Assembly (NCBI RefSeq): GCF_040196175.1
Contig: NZ_JBEFNF010000002.1
Coordinates: 219,995-283,994, forward strand
From: Halospina sp040196175
GTDB taxonomy: Bacteria; Pseudomonadota; Gammaproteobacteria; Pseudomonadales; Oleiphilaceae
DNA length: 64,000 nt
Direction: 5' to 3'
The position numbers were made by a program, and so were the translations under genes. Positions 7,836 through 16,978 of the stretch are shown here, piece by piece; the first letter of the stretch is position 1; every line of letters begins with the position of its first letter. The notes beneath the pieces are model-generated. The model was not told the origin of the DNA. It did not search any database and worked only from the letters and a program-made list of their open reading frames with translations.

Positions 7836-9422
7836 TCAATGCCGGAAATGGCGCATGCCGGTGAAAACCATGGCAATGCCATGCTCATTCGCGGCGTCAA
7901 TCACTTCCTGGTCGCGCATGGAGCCGCCGGGCTGGATCACTGCCTTGATGCCCGCTTCGGCGGCCTGGTCAATGCCGTCCCGGAAAGGAAAGAATGCGTC
8001 CGATGCCATGACCGAGCCATTCACTTCCAGACCCTCATCGGCGGCCTTGATGCCGGCGATACGGGCGCTGTAGACGCGGCTCATCTGCCCGGCGCCGATG
8101 CCGATGGTGCGGCCGTGGCGGGCGTAGACAATGGCATTGGACTTCACGTACTTGGCCACTTCCCAGGCGAACAGAAGGTCCTCCAGCTCGTCCTGTTCCG
8201 GTGACCGCGCGGTCACCATCTGCAGGGTGGATTCATCAACCATACCCAGATCCCGGTCCTGAACCAGCAGGCCACCGTTCACCCGCTTGTAGTCCCAGCC
8301 GGCGATGCGTTGCTCATTGAAGGGGCCACAGATCAGCACACGCACGTTTTTCTTTGCTGCCAGCACGTTGCTGGCTTCCGGGGTGATGTCCGGGGCAATG
8401 ATCACTTCCACGAACTGGCGCTCAATAATCGCGGAAGCCGCTTCCGGATCCAGCGGCCGGTTGAAGGCGATGATGCCCCCAAAAGACGAGGTCGGGTCGG
8501 TGGTAAAGGCCAGGTCGTAGGCCTGTTTCAGGTCCGCCCCGATGGCCACGCCGCAGGGGTTGGCGTGCTTGACGATCACGCACGCCGGATCCGCGAAGGG
8601 TTTGACGCATTCCAGTGCGGCGTCCGTATCCGCCACGTTGTTATAGGACAGAGCCTTGCCCTGAATCTGGCGCGCGGTGGCGACGGACGCCTCGCTGGCA
8701 CCACGCTCGCGGTAGAACGCCGCATTCTGATGCGGGTTCTCGCCATAGCGCATGGTCTGCACTTTCTCGAACTGGTTGTTAAAGGTGCGGGGGAACGGCT
8801 CCGGCTCGGCCTGGCTTGCCAGTTGACCGCCCAGATAGTTCGCGATGGCGCCGTCATAAGCGGCGGTGTGCTCAAAGGCACGGGTTGCAAGGTCAAAGCG
8901 GGTGCTGGCGTGAAGACCGCCATCATTGGCATCCATTTCACCCAGGATACGGTCGTAATCGTCGGCGTTCACGACAACGGTTACATCCTGGTGGTTCTTG
9001 GCCGCGGCCCGCAGCATACCGGGGCCGCCGATATCGACGTTCTCAATAGCGGTCGCGAGGTCGCAGTCCGGGTCCGCCACTGTCTGTTCGAAGGGATAGA
9101 GATTGACCACAACCATGTCGATGGGATCGATGCCCTGCTCCGCCATGATGCTGTCATCCGTGCCGCGACGTCCCAGTATGCCGCCATGGATCAGCGGGTG
9201 GAGTGTCTTGACCCGGCCGGCCATGATCTCCGGAAAGCCGGTGTGGTCAGACACCTCCCTGGCATCAATGCCGCTTTCGGTGAGCAACCGAAAGGTGCCG
9301 CCGGTCGACAGTATCTCAATACCCCGCTGGCGCAGTGCCTGGGCAAATTCAACAATACCGGTTTTGTCCGAGACGCTGATCAGCGCCCGGCGGATGGGGC
9401 TTGCATTGGGCTGTTCCGTCAT
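7836..9422 (-). CDS. purH: Bifunctional AICAR transformylase / IMP cyclohydrolase
   Basis: This 528-residue enzyme performs the last two steps to IMP. The N-terminal MGS-like cyclohydrolase domain begins ALISVSDKTGIVEFAQAL and includes the STGGTFRLL loop (about residues 40-48) and KTLHPLIHGGILGRR (about 73-87). The C-terminal transformylase domain has the KHANPCGVAIG motif, with Lys and His used in formyl transfer, and ends in IQPGGSMRDQEVI and FTGMRHFRH. Its length matches E. coli PurH. It lies 15 bases after fis on the same strand, an order shared by many gammaproteobacteria. Confidence 0.97.
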   Translation of the reverse strand: MTEQPNASPIRRALISVSDKTGIVEFAQALRQRGIEILSTGGTFRLLTESGIDAREVSDHTGFPEIMAGRVKTLHPLIHGGILGRRGTDDSIMAEQGIDPIDMVVVNLYPFEQTVADPDCDLATAIENVDIGGPGMLRAAAKNHQDVTVVVNADDYDRILGEMDANDGGLHASTRFDLATRAFEHTAAYDGAIANYLGGQLASQAEPEPFPRTFNNQFEKVQTMRYGENPHQNAAFYRERGASEASVATARQIQGKALSYNNVADTDAALECVKPFADPACVIVKHANPCGVAIGADLKQAYDLAFTTDPTSSFGGIIAFNRPLDPEAASAIIERQFVEVIIAPDITPEASNVLAAKKNVRVLICGPFNEQRIAGWDYKRVNGGLLVQDRDLGMVDESTLQMVTARSPEQDELEDLLFAWEVAKYVKSNAIVYARHGRTIGIGAGQMSRVYSARIAGIKAADEGLEVNGSVMASDAFFPFRDGIDQAAEAGIKAVIQPGGSMRDQEVIDAANEHGIAMVFTGMRHFRH

Positions 9423-9437
9423 GATGGCTCCGATTCC

Positions 9438-9746
9438 TTACAGCAGGCCGTACTGTTTGAGCTTCTTGCGCAGGGTACCGCGGTTGAGACCCAGCATCGC
9501 TGAGGCGCGCGTCTGATTGTCGCCGGTGTATTCCATGACTTTTTCCAGCAGCGGTGCTTCCACTTCGGAGAGCACCAGCTGATAGACGTCACTGACCGGG
9601 GCACCATCGAGTTGTGAAAAATAGTTTTCCAGTGCCTGTTCCACGCTGTCGCGCAGCGTCACGGTCTGACCGTTGCCGGCAGCCGTTGTAAGGGGCTCAT
9701 CGGGTGTGTGGGCCCGGTTATCCTCGGCCATGAATTCAGTGTTCAT
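9438..9746 (-). CDS. fis: Nucleoid-associated protein Fis
   Basis: This 102-residue DNA-bending regulator of rRNA promoters and recombination has an N-terminal beta-hairpin arm of variable sequence, then helices A and B (TLRDSVEQALENYFSQLD onward, from about 30). The C-terminal helix-turn-helix reads GDNQTRASAMLGLNRGTLRKK (about 77-97) and ends KQYGLL. The start overlaps the dusB stop by four bases (ATGA), which reproduces the dusB-fis operon of enteric bacteria. It is expected to be growth-rate regulated, but I did not identify a specific promoter. Confidence 0.95.
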   Translation of the reverse strand: MNTEFMAEDNRAHTPDEPLTTAAGNGQTVTLRDSVEQALENYFSQLDGAPVSDVYQLVLSEVEAPLLEKVMEYTGDNQTRASAMLGLNRGTLRKKLKQYGLL

Positions 9747-10771
9747 GCGACACGTACCTCTTCTGTCTGAATGCCTTGAAAGTAATCATCAAGCAGCTGC
9801 AGCTGCGCGCCGGCGTCCTCAATGCGGTTGAAGTGCCGGCGGAATATCTTGTCCGGATCACGGGCCTGCAGGTACCAGCCTACGTGTTTGCGTGCAACAC
9901 GCAGGCCGATGTACTCGCCATAGAAGCCGTGCAGTGCCTCTACATGACCCATCAGAATGTTCCTGATCTCTTCCTGATCGGGATCCGGTAGTTCCTCACC
10001 CGTGGCCAGATAGTGATTGATCTGACGAAAGAGCCAGGGCCGCCCCTGGGCGGCCCGGCCAATGAACAGCCCGTCCGCGCCTGTTTCCTGCAGGACCTCG
10101 TCGGCCTTGCGGGGCGAATCCACGTCGCCGTTGGCAAATACAGGAATGTCCACAGCCTGTGTCACCTTGGCGATGGTTCCGTATTCGGCCTCGCCCTTGT
10201 AGGCGTCGGCACGGGTACGCCCGTGCACTGCCAGCGCAGAGATCCCCACATCTTCGGCCATACGCGCAATGGTCTCGGCGTTGCGGTTGTCACGGTCCCA
10301 GCCCGTGCGCATCTTGAGCGTAACCGGAACATCCACGGCCGCTACCACCGCCTCCAGGATCTCCTGAACCAGGGCTTCGTCGCGCATTAGCGCGGAACCC
10401 GCCGCCTTGTTGCAGACTTTCTTGGCGGGGCAGCCCATATTGATGTCGATGATCCGGGCACCATTAGCGACATTGAACCGCGCGGCCTCCGCCAGCATGG
10501 GCGCATCGCCGCCGGCGATCTGGACAGCGATGGGCTCCGGTTCCCCGCTGTGATCCATACGCTGACGCGATTTGCGGGAGCTCCAGAGACTGGCGTCTGC
10601 GGTGACCATCTCGGAAACAGCCAAGCCCGCGCCCATCGTGCGGCATAGAAGCCGGAAGGGTCTGTCCGTGACACCCGCCATGGGTGCCAGAACCAGGTTG
10701 TTGGGCAGCGTATGGGGGCCAATGGCGACCACAGCGTTCTCCTGGTGATTGGGTCCGTGCGGGTTGGTCAA
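9743..10771 (-). CDS. dusB: tRNA-dihydrouridine synthase B
   Basis: This 342-residue FMN enzyme reduces uridine to dihydrouridine in the tRNA D-loop (U17 in E. coli). The TIM-barrel start LVLAPMAGVTDRPFRLLCR lies at about residues 26-44. INMGCPAKKVCNKAAGSAL near 111-129 contains the catalytic cysteine, KMRTGWD follows, then the phosphate-binding GADGLFIGRAAQGRPWLF stretch. The C-terminal RKHVGWYL segment is the RNA-binding region of this family. It is the first gene of the fis operon, with about 95 bases separating it from the DUF3426 gene upstream on the same strand. Confidence 0.95.
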   Translation of the reverse strand: MTNPHGPNHQENAVVAIGPHTLPNNLVLAPMAGVTDRPFRLLCRTMGAGLAVSEMVTADASLWSSRKSRQRMDHSGEPEPIAVQIAGGDAPMLAEAARFNVANGARIIDINMGCPAKKVCNKAAGSALMRDEALVQEILEAVVAAVDVPVTLKMRTGWDRDNRNAETIARMAEDVGISALAVHGRTRADAYKGEAEYGTIAKVTQAVDIPVFANGDVDSPRKADEVLQETGADGLFIGRAAQGRPWLFRQINHYLATGEELPDPDQEEIRNILMGHVEALHGFYGEYIGLRVARKHVGWYLQARDPDKIFRRHFNRIEDAGAQLQLLDDYFQGIQTEEVRVA

Positions 10772-10866
10772 ATCTCGACCAGCTCAGGGGGGAACAATGA
10801 TACGCCGGGCTCCCAGCCCATTAAAGGGGCGGATTGAATCAAAAGCAGAGTATTTTTGAGGTTGGC

Positions 10867-11928
10867 CTATTGACGCGCCGGGAGGAAGTCGATCCTGTAG
10901 TTGATAGCGTCTTTACCGGGATCCTTCAGGCTCAGGCGGATGCGGCGGCCCGCTTTCGAGGGAATGCGGCCACGGGCTGCTTCTTCGCCAGCCAGGTAGG
11001 TGTCTGGCTGAAATACGCGCTGGGCCACCACATCATTGTTGAGATTGGAAAAACTAAGGGCAATGGCGGGCCAAGGCTGGGCAAAGCCGCCCTCGTTGAC
11101 AATGGTGACCTCCAGGAGCAGGGCGTTCGCCATGTCCGGATGACTGCGGACCACCAGCTGACGGGGTTCCAGCCGATCGGTGGCTACCAGCGGCGGCAGC
11201 TCGCATCCGAGCCATTCACAGGCCTGCTCGTACCAGGGGCGAACAGGCTCATAGAGGGCGAGCCGTTCGAAACGGTACCAGCCCACCTGGTAGGCCAACA
11301 GGGCGGCCATTGCGGTGACGCCCAGAAACCATGCAAGCCGGCGCAGCCAGCGCCAGCGGTCAGGCCTGGTGGTGACAATCGGGTCGGTATTCAGCGTCTG
11401 CCAGGCAGGCTCGAAGTCGGGCTCAGCGCGGTCTTCCGGCTCAGGGTCCGTGTTACGCTCGAGGTCCGCTTCTCCGGGGCCTGGCTCTGGCGATGGCGGT
11501 TCTGCCGTAGTTGCTTCCGGTTCGTGCTCGACCTCGTGGAGCAGTGACTCCGCCCAGCTCTCATCGTCCTGAAGATGGTCGCCGGATTCGAGTGAGTCCA
11601 GCTCGCTGCGAAATCCGGAACGGTCGCCCGCGTCAAGGGCCAGGATATCGTCGCTGAATTCTTCCTCTACCGGCCCCTCATGGCCGGTATAGCGCTCTTC
11701 CTGGGCATCTTCCTCGGGATTATCATCAAAGATCAGGTCGTCGTCGGAGCCTGATCCCGTGGAGGCGTGTGTGTCTTCTTCCGGTTCGGCGTGCTCAACG
11801 GCATTGAATACATACAGGCAGTGGCCACAGCGGACCCGTCCGCGCGCCGCCTCGATCTGACGCGGGGTTACCCGGAACCGCGTCTGGCAGTACGGGCAAC
11901 GGGTAAGAGTATCCGGTTGTGCGGCCAT
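10867..11928 (-). CDS. Zinc-ribbon membrane protein with DUF3426 domain
   Basis: This 353-residue protein starts with an MJ0042-type zinc finger (CPYCQTRFRVTP ... CGHCLYVFN, Cys pairs near residues 12-15 and 35-38). A long, strongly acidic low-complexity region follows (about 48-190), then a single membrane span (WFLGVTAMAALLAYQVGW, about 215-233) and a C-terminal DUF3426 domain with conserved proline, tryptophan and cysteine positions. The topology implies a cytoplasmic finger and a periplasmic C-terminus. The gene is regularly found between prmA and dusB-fis in this group, but no function is established. The acidic linker is unusually long and fits a salt-adapted proteome. Confidence 0.82.
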   Translation of the reverse strand: MAAQPDTLTRCPYCQTRFRVTPRQIEAARGRVRCGHCLYVFNAVEHAEPEEDTHASTGSGSDDDLIFDDNPEEDAQEERYTGHEGPVEEEFSDDILALDAGDRSGFRSELDSLESGDHLQDDESWAESLLHEVEHEPEATTAEPPSPEPGPGEADLERNTDPEPEDRAEPDFEPAWQTLNTDPIVTTRPDRWRWLRRLAWFLGVTAMAALLAYQVGWYRFERLALYEPVRPWYEQACEWLGCELPPLVATDRLEPRQLVVRSHPDMANALLLEVTIVNEGGFAQPWPAIALSFSNLNNDVVAQRVFQPDTYLAGEEAARGRIPSKAGRRIRLSLKDPGKDAINYRIDFLPARQ

Positions 11929-11943
11929 GCAGTCGGCTCCACT

Positions 11944-12840
11944 TCAGTCCGTGTGGCGCGTTCCGGTCAGACAGATCCAGCCTTCCTGCTCCGTTGGTGA
12001 CTGCATGTGGAACCAGCGGGCATAGCGATCACTGATGGCGTCCGCCTGATTGGACAGGATGCCTGAAAGCACGATCTGTCCTCCAGGCCGGACCTGACTG
12101 GCCAGCGTTGGAGCCAGAGACAGTAATGGTTGCGCCAGTATGTTGGCAAGCATCAGGTCACAGCGGCCTTCCGGCTGGTCCTCTGGCAAGTAAAGATCAA
12201 GGGCTTTATCTGGAATGGTGTTGCGTCGCGCGTTATCGCGGCTGGCGTCCAGTGCTTGTGGGTCATTGTCCGTGGCGACCACGTGCCCGGCGCCGAGCTT
12301 GAGTGCGGCAAGTCCGAGAATGCCAGAGCCGCAGCCGTAATCGACGATCTCCAGGCCCTCCACAGGATTGGCATCCAGCCACTCCAGGCAGAGACGGGTA
12401 GTGGGATGGGTGCCGGAGCCGAACGCCAGCCCCGGGTCCAGAGTGATGTTAACCGCTTGCGGTTCCGGGGGGTCCTGCCAGCTCGGGCAGATCCAGAGGC
12501 GGTTGCCGAAGCGCTCGGGACGGAAATCATCCATCCACGCGCGCTCCCATTCCCGATCCTCAAGCAGCTCCGTCTCCATGGATTCAACATGGGTCTGGGT
12601 AGCAGCATGATAGGCTTCTGCCACTTGCGATTGAACCTCGGCCAGGTCTGCTTGGCCCTGAAACAACCCCGTGACGGTGGTGCTGTCCCACAGCGGGGTA
12701 GAGCCGCGCTCAGGCTCATAGAGCGGCGTATCCGCGCTGTCTTCCATGCTTACAGACTCGGCACCGGCTTCAAGAAGCATCTGTTCCACAAGCTCGGCAT
12801 GGTCACTGTCCGACTGGATGTGAAGCTGTACCCACGCCAT
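11944..12840 (-). CDS. prmA: Ribosomal protein L11 methyltransferase
   Basis: This 298-residue SAM-dependent enzyme trimethylates ribosomal protein L11. The N-terminal substrate-recognition domain (MAWVQLHIQSDSDHAELVEQ) is followed by the Rossmann domain with motif I IVDYGCGSGILGLAALKLGA (about 163-182), an acidic ATDND after the next strand, and MLANILAQPL (about 231-240), whose N-x-x-A-x-x-L pattern marks PrmA. Upstream, LDPGLAFGSGTHPTT (near 132-146) is also diagnostic. It lies four bases after accC, continuing the aroQ-accB-accC-prmA series, and 15 bases before the zinc-ribbon gene. Confidence 0.95.
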   Translation of the reverse strand: MAWVQLHIQSDSDHAELVEQMLLEAGAESVSMEDSADTPLYEPERGSTPLWDSTTVTGLFQGQADLAEVQSQVAEAYHAATQTHVESMETELLEDREWERAWMDDFRPERFGNRLWICPSWQDPPEPQAVNITLDPGLAFGSGTHPTTRLCLEWLDANPVEGLEIVDYGCGSGILGLAALKLGAGHVVATDNDPQALDASRDNARRNTIPDKALDLYLPEDQPEGRCDLMLANILAQPLLSLAPTLASQVRPGGQIVLSGILSNQADAISDRYARWFHMQSPTEQEGWICLTGTRHTD

Positions 12841-12843
12841 GCG

Positions 12844-14187
12844 TCAGTCCCGCCGGATCAGCTGTTCCAGGTAATGGATCGTGATGTCGCCGCTGCGGAA
12901 GCCTTCATCACGAACCAGTCGCTGGTGCAGAGATCCGTTGGTCTTGATGCCGATGACAACCAGCTCATCCAGCGCATTGTGCATGCGCGTGAGGCAGGTG
13001 TCGCGATTGTCGCCAAATGTGATGAGCTTGCCCACCAGCGAGTCGTAGTAAGGTGGAATACTGTAGCCAGAGTACAGGTGCGAGTCCACGCGCACGCCGA
13101 GACCGCCCGGTGGGTGGAATCGTTCAACACGCCCGGGACTGGGAGCAAAGGTTTTGGAGTCTTCGGCATTGATCCGGCACTCCAGTGCGTGGCCACGGAC
13201 TTCAATGTCCTCTTGGCGGTAGCGCAGTTGCTCGCCAGCGGCAACACGGATCTGCTCGGCCAGGATGTCGACCCCCGTGACCATCTCGGAAACCGGGTGT
13301 TCCACCTGGACTCGTGTGTTCATTTCGATGAAGAAGAACTCGCCGTCCTGATAGAGAAATTCGAAGGTGCCCGCGCCCACATAGCCAATCTCGCGGCAGG
13401 CGGCGAGACAGGCTTGAAGGGTACGTTCCCGAGCCTCCGCGTCGATATTCGGCGCTGGCGCCTCTTCAATGATTTTCTGGTGGCGGCGCTGCAGGGAACA
13501 GTCCCGGTCGCCCAGATGGATGACGTTGCCGTACTGATCCGCCAGAACCTGGACTTCCACATGCCGTGGTCGTTCCAGATATTTCTCGAGGTAGACGGTT
13601 TCGTCGCCGAACGCACCCCGGGCTTCACGCTGGGTGACGTGTACACCCTTAAGCAGTGCATGCTCGGTGTGCACGACCTGCATACCGCGCCCGCCACCGC
13701 CGGAAGCCGCCTTGATCAGCACCGGATAGCCGATTTCCCGGGCGATCTGGCGGGTGCGCTCCTCATCTTCGTTCAGCGGCCCATTGGAGCCGGGAACGGT
13801 GGGTACACCGGCGCGCACCATGGAGCGGATGGCAGAGACCTTGTTGCCCATCAGCCGGATGGTTTCGGCGGAAGGCCCGATGAACCGGAAGCCGCTTTTC
13901 TCAACCTGCTCGGCAAAGTCCGCGTTCTCGGACAGGAAGCCATACCCGGGATGGATGGCGTCGGCGTCTGTTACCTCGGCGGCACTGATGATAGCCGGGA
14001 TGTTGAGATAACTGTCGGCGGCGCTGTTGGGCCCAATACAGACGGATTCGTCCGCCAGGCGTACGTGCATCAGGTCGCGGTCCACGCGTGAATGCACGGC
14101 AACGGTGCGGATGCCCAGCTCCTTGCAGGCCCGCAGTATGCGCAGGGCGATTTCACCCCGATTCGCAATCAGTACTTTATTGATCAT
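12844..14187 (-). CDS. accC: Acetyl-CoA carboxylase, biotin carboxylase subunit
   Basis: This 447-residue ATP-grasp enzyme carboxylates biotin on AccB, the first half-reaction of malonyl-CoA formation for fatty acid synthesis. It begins MINKVLIANRGEIALRILRA. It has the glycine-rich ATP loop KAASGGGGRGMQVV (about 159-172), HVEVQVLAD, the catalytic FFIEMNTRVQVEHPVSE region (about 283-299) and ALECRINAED. Its length is the usual one for the family. It follows accB with a 17-base gap, the standard accBC operon. The other subunits accA and accD are not in this window. Confidence 0.97.
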   Translation of the reverse strand: MINKVLIANRGEIALRILRACKELGIRTVAVHSRVDRDLMHVRLADESVCIGPNSAADSYLNIPAIISAAEVTDADAIHPGYGFLSENADFAEQVEKSGFRFIGPSAETIRLMGNKVSAIRSMVRAGVPTVPGSNGPLNEDEERTRQIAREIGYPVLIKAASGGGGRGMQVVHTEHALLKGVHVTQREARGAFGDETVYLEKYLERPRHVEVQVLADQYGNVIHLGDRDCSLQRRHQKIIEEAPAPNIDAEARERTLQACLAACREIGYVGAGTFEFLYQDGEFFFIEMNTRVQVEHPVSEMVTGVDILAEQIRVAAGEQLRYRQEDIEVRGHALECRINAEDSKTFAPSPGRVERFHPPGGLGVRVDSHLYSGYSIPPYYDSLVGKLITFGDNRDTCLTRMHNALDELVVIGIKTNGSLHQRLVRDEGFRSGDITIHYLEQLIRRD

Positions 14188-14204
14188 GATGCGGCGCTTC
14201 GCTG

Positions 14205-14681
14205 TCAGGTGATGACGAACATGGGCTGGTCGTATTCAACGGGTTCACCGTCTTCGACCAGGATCTGGGAAACCGTACCGCTGATGTCGGCGTCGATCTG
14301 ATTCATCATTTTCATGGCCTCGACAATGCAGAGGGCGTCACCGGCGTGCACCTTCTGGCCTACCTGCACAAAGGAGGCGGAAGTGGGCGACGCTGCCCTG
14401 TAGAAAGTGCCAACCATGGGAGAGCGTACCAGGTGCCCCTGGGGCTCGTCCGGTTCGGTCTTTTCTTCAGCCGGTTCACTGGCGCCGCTGGTGGGCTGCG
14501 GCTGCGGCGCAGGTGCCGGCTGCTGCGGGGCTGGCGCCGGGGCTGCTGGCGCGGCCATAGTTACGGTATCGGCCCGCCGGCGGTTGATTCGGACGGAATC
14601 CTCGCCTTCCCGGATTTCCAGTTCCTCAACGTCGGATTCTTCCAGAAGCTCGATCAGTTTCTTGACTTTGCGAATGTCCAT
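14205..14681 (-). CDS. accB: Acetyl-CoA carboxylase biotin carboxyl carrier protein
   Basis: This 158-residue carrier shuttles carboxyl groups between biotin carboxylase and carboxyltransferase. The N-terminal dimerisation segment MDIRKVKKLIELLEES is followed by a flexible Ala/Pro-rich linker (about residues 43-66) and the biotinyl domain. The domain has the EAMKMM motif (121-126), in which Lys124 is the biotinylation site, and the SPMVGTFYRAASP thumb region typical of bacterial AccB. It sits between aroQ and accC with short gaps and is probably cotranscribed with both. Confidence 0.96.
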   Translation of the reverse strand: MDIRKVKKLIELLEESDVEELEIREGEDSVRINRRRADTVTMAAPAAPAPAPQQPAPAPQPQPTSGASEPAEEKTEPDEPQGHLVRSPMVGTFYRAASPTSASFVQVGQKVHAGDALCIVEAMKMMNQIDADISGTVSQILVEDGEPVEYDQPMFVIT

Positions 14682-14694
14682 AAGGGGCTCTCAT

Positions 14695-15132
14695 TCACCT
14701 CAGTTTGCGGCATGCGGCGGTCAGCGCGAGTTCATAACCCTGCGCTCCCAATCCGCTGATCACGCCCTCGGCAACATCTGAAAAAAAGGAATGATGGCGA
14801 AAGGACTCGCGCGCATGCACGTTGGATAGATGCACCTCAATAAACGGGATCGCGGTGGCCAGCAGGGCATCCCGCAGGGCTACGCTGGTGTGCGTGAAGG
14901 CTGCGGGATTGAACAGGATGAAGTCGATGCCTTCATCGGCTGCGTCATGGATCCGTTCGATGAGCTCGTGTTCGGCGTTGCTCTGCAGCGTGAACAGGTG
15001 ATGGCCGGCCTCGGTGGCCTGTTCATTCAGGCGCTGATTGATGTCCACCAGGGTGGCTGCCCCGTAGGTATCGGGCTCGCGGGTACCGAGCCGGTTCAGG
15101 TTGGGGCCGTGGAGGACGAGGACGTTGGCCAT
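14695..15132 (-). CDS. aroQ: 3-dehydroquinate dehydratase, type II
   Basis: This 145-residue enzyme is the dodecameric dehydratase of the shikimate pathway. The active-site opening LHGPNLNRLGTREPDTYG (about 7-24) carries the catalytic tyrosine and arginine, FNPAAFTHTSVALRDAL (about 74-90) the substrate-binding histidine region, and EVHLSNVHARESFRHHS the mobile lid. It heads the aroQ-accB-accC run on the minus strand, which is a common gammaproteobacterial order. The 118 bases upstream are AT-richer and probably hold its promoter, although I could not choose clear -35 and -10 boxes. Confidence 0.96.
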   Translation of the reverse strand: MANVLVLHGPNLNRLGTREPDTYGAATLVDINQRLNEQATEAGHHLFTLQSNAEHELIERIHDAADEGIDFILFNPAAFTHTSVALRDALLATAIPFIEVHLSNVHARESFRHHSFFSDVAEGVISGLGAQGYELALTAACRKLR

Positions 15133-15250
15133 AATTGTTTCTTTTCGGGTTATTTTGCGTCGGATTCTGTGTTTTCAGGCTCAGATCCGGCCACGTTAGG
15201 AAAAGTGTGAACGCATGTTAGCCGTAGATCAATAGCGGTGATACGAAAAA

Positions 15251-16867
15251 TCAATCTCCTGCAACCACCTGGTTGCGACCCTCTTCTTTGGCCGCGTAAA
15301 GCAGGCCATCGGCACGTTCACACAGCTGCTGGGGGGATTCCCCCCGCCACTGGGCCACGCCGCAGGAAAAGGTCACATGGAAATCCGTGCCTGTGGCGGG
15401 CTGGCGCAACTGGCTGAACTTTTCGCGAATCTCATTCATGACGTCGAGTGCGTCATCCTCCTGTGTGTCCGGAAGGATGATGGCGAACTCTTCACCGCCG
15501 TAGCGGCCGATGTGATCGGTTTTGCGCAGACGCTGCTTGAGAAAGAGTGACAGGCTTTTCAGGATCCGGTCGCCGATGGGGTGTCCGTAGGTATCATTGA
15601 TGCGCTTGAAGTGATCCAGGTCCACCATGACAAAGGTCAGTGGCTCGTGACTCTGGTTGGCCCGGCTGATCTCGGATTCGAGCAGACTCAGTGTATGCGT
15701 GTGGTTGTAGAGGCCAGTGAGGCTGTCGCGGATCATCAGCGCCAGCAGCGAGCGGGCCCGCCGACCCCGGTTGTGGAGGGTGGCGACCAGGTGTTTGGCG
15801 TCAATGGGCTTGGTGAGGAAGTCGTCGCCGCCCATGCTCATGGCGTGCAGCTGCTTGGCAACATCCTCTTCCGCGGAGAGGTAGATGATGGGCACGCTGT
15901 GAAGATGGTCCTGCTGGCGGATGACCTTGGCCAGTTCCGTTCCGGTGCACCCGGGCATATACATGTCCAGGATGATGATTTCCGGAGAGAAGGTCTCCAG
16001 CGCATCGACGACCTCCATAGGGTCGGTCAGAACACAGGAGCGCATGCCGGCCTTCTGGAGCACGTTCTCAATATATTTGGCCTGGGCTTTGGAGTCGTCG
16101 ACCACCAGCACCCGATAGGGTTCGGGGGGGTGGGCGTAGGAGTAGTGCTCGATCTTTTCGATCAGCTGCCCCGGGTCGAGCGCCTGGTAGAAGAACTCTT
16201 CGCCACCGGAGCGTACAGCCCGCAGGCGGGTTTCGATGGAACCGTCCTCACGGCTGATATAGAGCACAGGGATGGGGGTTTCGTGGCGTTGCTGGATGCG
16301 TTCCATGGTGGCGATACCGGCAACGGCGTCATCACCGCCGAAATTCACGTCAATCACAACTGTTTCAGGTTTGTTGCGCGCGCACTCCGCCTCCAGGTCT
16401 GCCGGAGTCGGGAAAGCCGCGGCCCGGAAACCGAAGAACTCCATCTGGCGGATGATGCGCTGAGCGTAGTCGCTGTCGTTGAAAGCGAGATAGATTGGCG
16501 TGCGCAGGTAGGTCCGGGGTGCGTCATCCTCGTTCTGGTCCGAGCGCCGCAAAGTGCAACGCGCAAGCTGGTCCATGCCCTGCTGCAGGCTGTCGCGGAT
16601 CTCGCTGTTCATGGGCTGGCTTTCGGGCCAGATCTGGAGGGCGGTGCGAATGCTGTCGGCGGCCGCCTCATGATCGGTCATCTCGAAGCGCCGCGCGTAC
16701 TTGATCAGCTTCTCCGTGGCAGCCATCAGGTCTTCGCGCAGACCGGGTGGCGGTTCGCCGTTATCGAGGAACTTCTGCCAGTTCTCGAGCACGACGCGTG
16801 CTTGGGTGGTTACGCGTCGGGCGAAGTGCTGGCGCAGCTTCTCCTGCTGAGAGTTGGTGTCTGTCAT
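15251..16867 (-). CDS. Response regulator diguanylate cyclase with two receiver domains
   Basis: This 538-residue cytosolic protein should make c-di-GMP under phosphorelay control. Residues 1-115 are helical and resemble an Hpt domain lacking its histidine. Residues 123-240 form a degenerate receiver (Asp173 present, no conserved lysine). Residues 250-365 are an intact receiver with Asp257/Asp258, phospho-acceptor Asp301 and Lys353. The GGDEF domain spans about 378-535 with MVDLDHFKRINDTYGH, an intact GGEEF signature (457-461) and an inhibitory RxxD site (448-451). The start is ATG 16867, where the family-like sequence begins; the open frame continues upstream without support. It is divergent from the membrane GGDEF-EAL gene. 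Confidence 0.9.
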   Translation of the reverse strand: MTDTNSQQEKLRQHFARRVTTQARVVLENWQKFLDNGEPPPGLREDLMAATEKLIKYARRFEMTDHEAAADSIRTALQIWPESQPMNSEIRDSLQQGMDQLARCTLRRSDQNEDDAPRTYLRTPIYLAFNDSDYAQRIIRQMEFFGFRAAAFPTPADLEAECARNKPETVVIDVNFGGDDAVAGIATMERIQQRHETPIPVLYISREDGSIETRLRAVRSGGEEFFYQALDPGQLIEKIEHYSYAHPPEPYRVLVVDDSKAQAKYIENVLQKAGMRSCVLTDPMEVVDALETFSPEIIILDMYMPGCTGTELAKVIRQQDHLHSVPIIYLSAEEDVAKQLHAMSMGGDDFLTKPIDAKHLVATLHNRGRRARSLLALMIRDSLTGLYNHTHTLSLLESEISRANQSHEPLTFVMVDLDHFKRINDTYGHPIGDRILKSLSLFLKQRLRKTDHIGRYGGEEFAIILPDTQEDDALDVMNEIREKFSQLRQPATGTDFHVTFSCGVAQWRGESPQQLCERADGLLYAAKEEGRNQVVAGD

Positions 16868-16978
16868 GACCGTAGGCTTGTTATTGGTGTGCTTTGTCAC
16901 ATTCCACGCAACCACTATAGTCGTTTCTTCTGGATCTGTGTCAATCTGGCGTCTTTCGGCCCGTTTCGGGAAAACACC

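Noticed and set aside
8310..9503. Open frame of about 397 codons opposite purH
   Set aside because: Antisense to a complete, conserved enzyme gene; the product looks like no protein family and reaches into fis.
12130..14091. Open frame of more than 650 codons on the plus strand across prmA and accC
   Set aside because: It is antisense to two well-conserved genes, has no family resemblance, and arises from high GC with strong codon bias; its translation is rich in His, Val and Asp without domains.
15581..16978. Upstream in-frame extension of the GGDEF-EAL protein by more than 460 codons
   Set aside because: It runs antisense to the diguanylate cyclase gene. The protein has a natural N-terminus with a membrane span beginning at ATG 16979.
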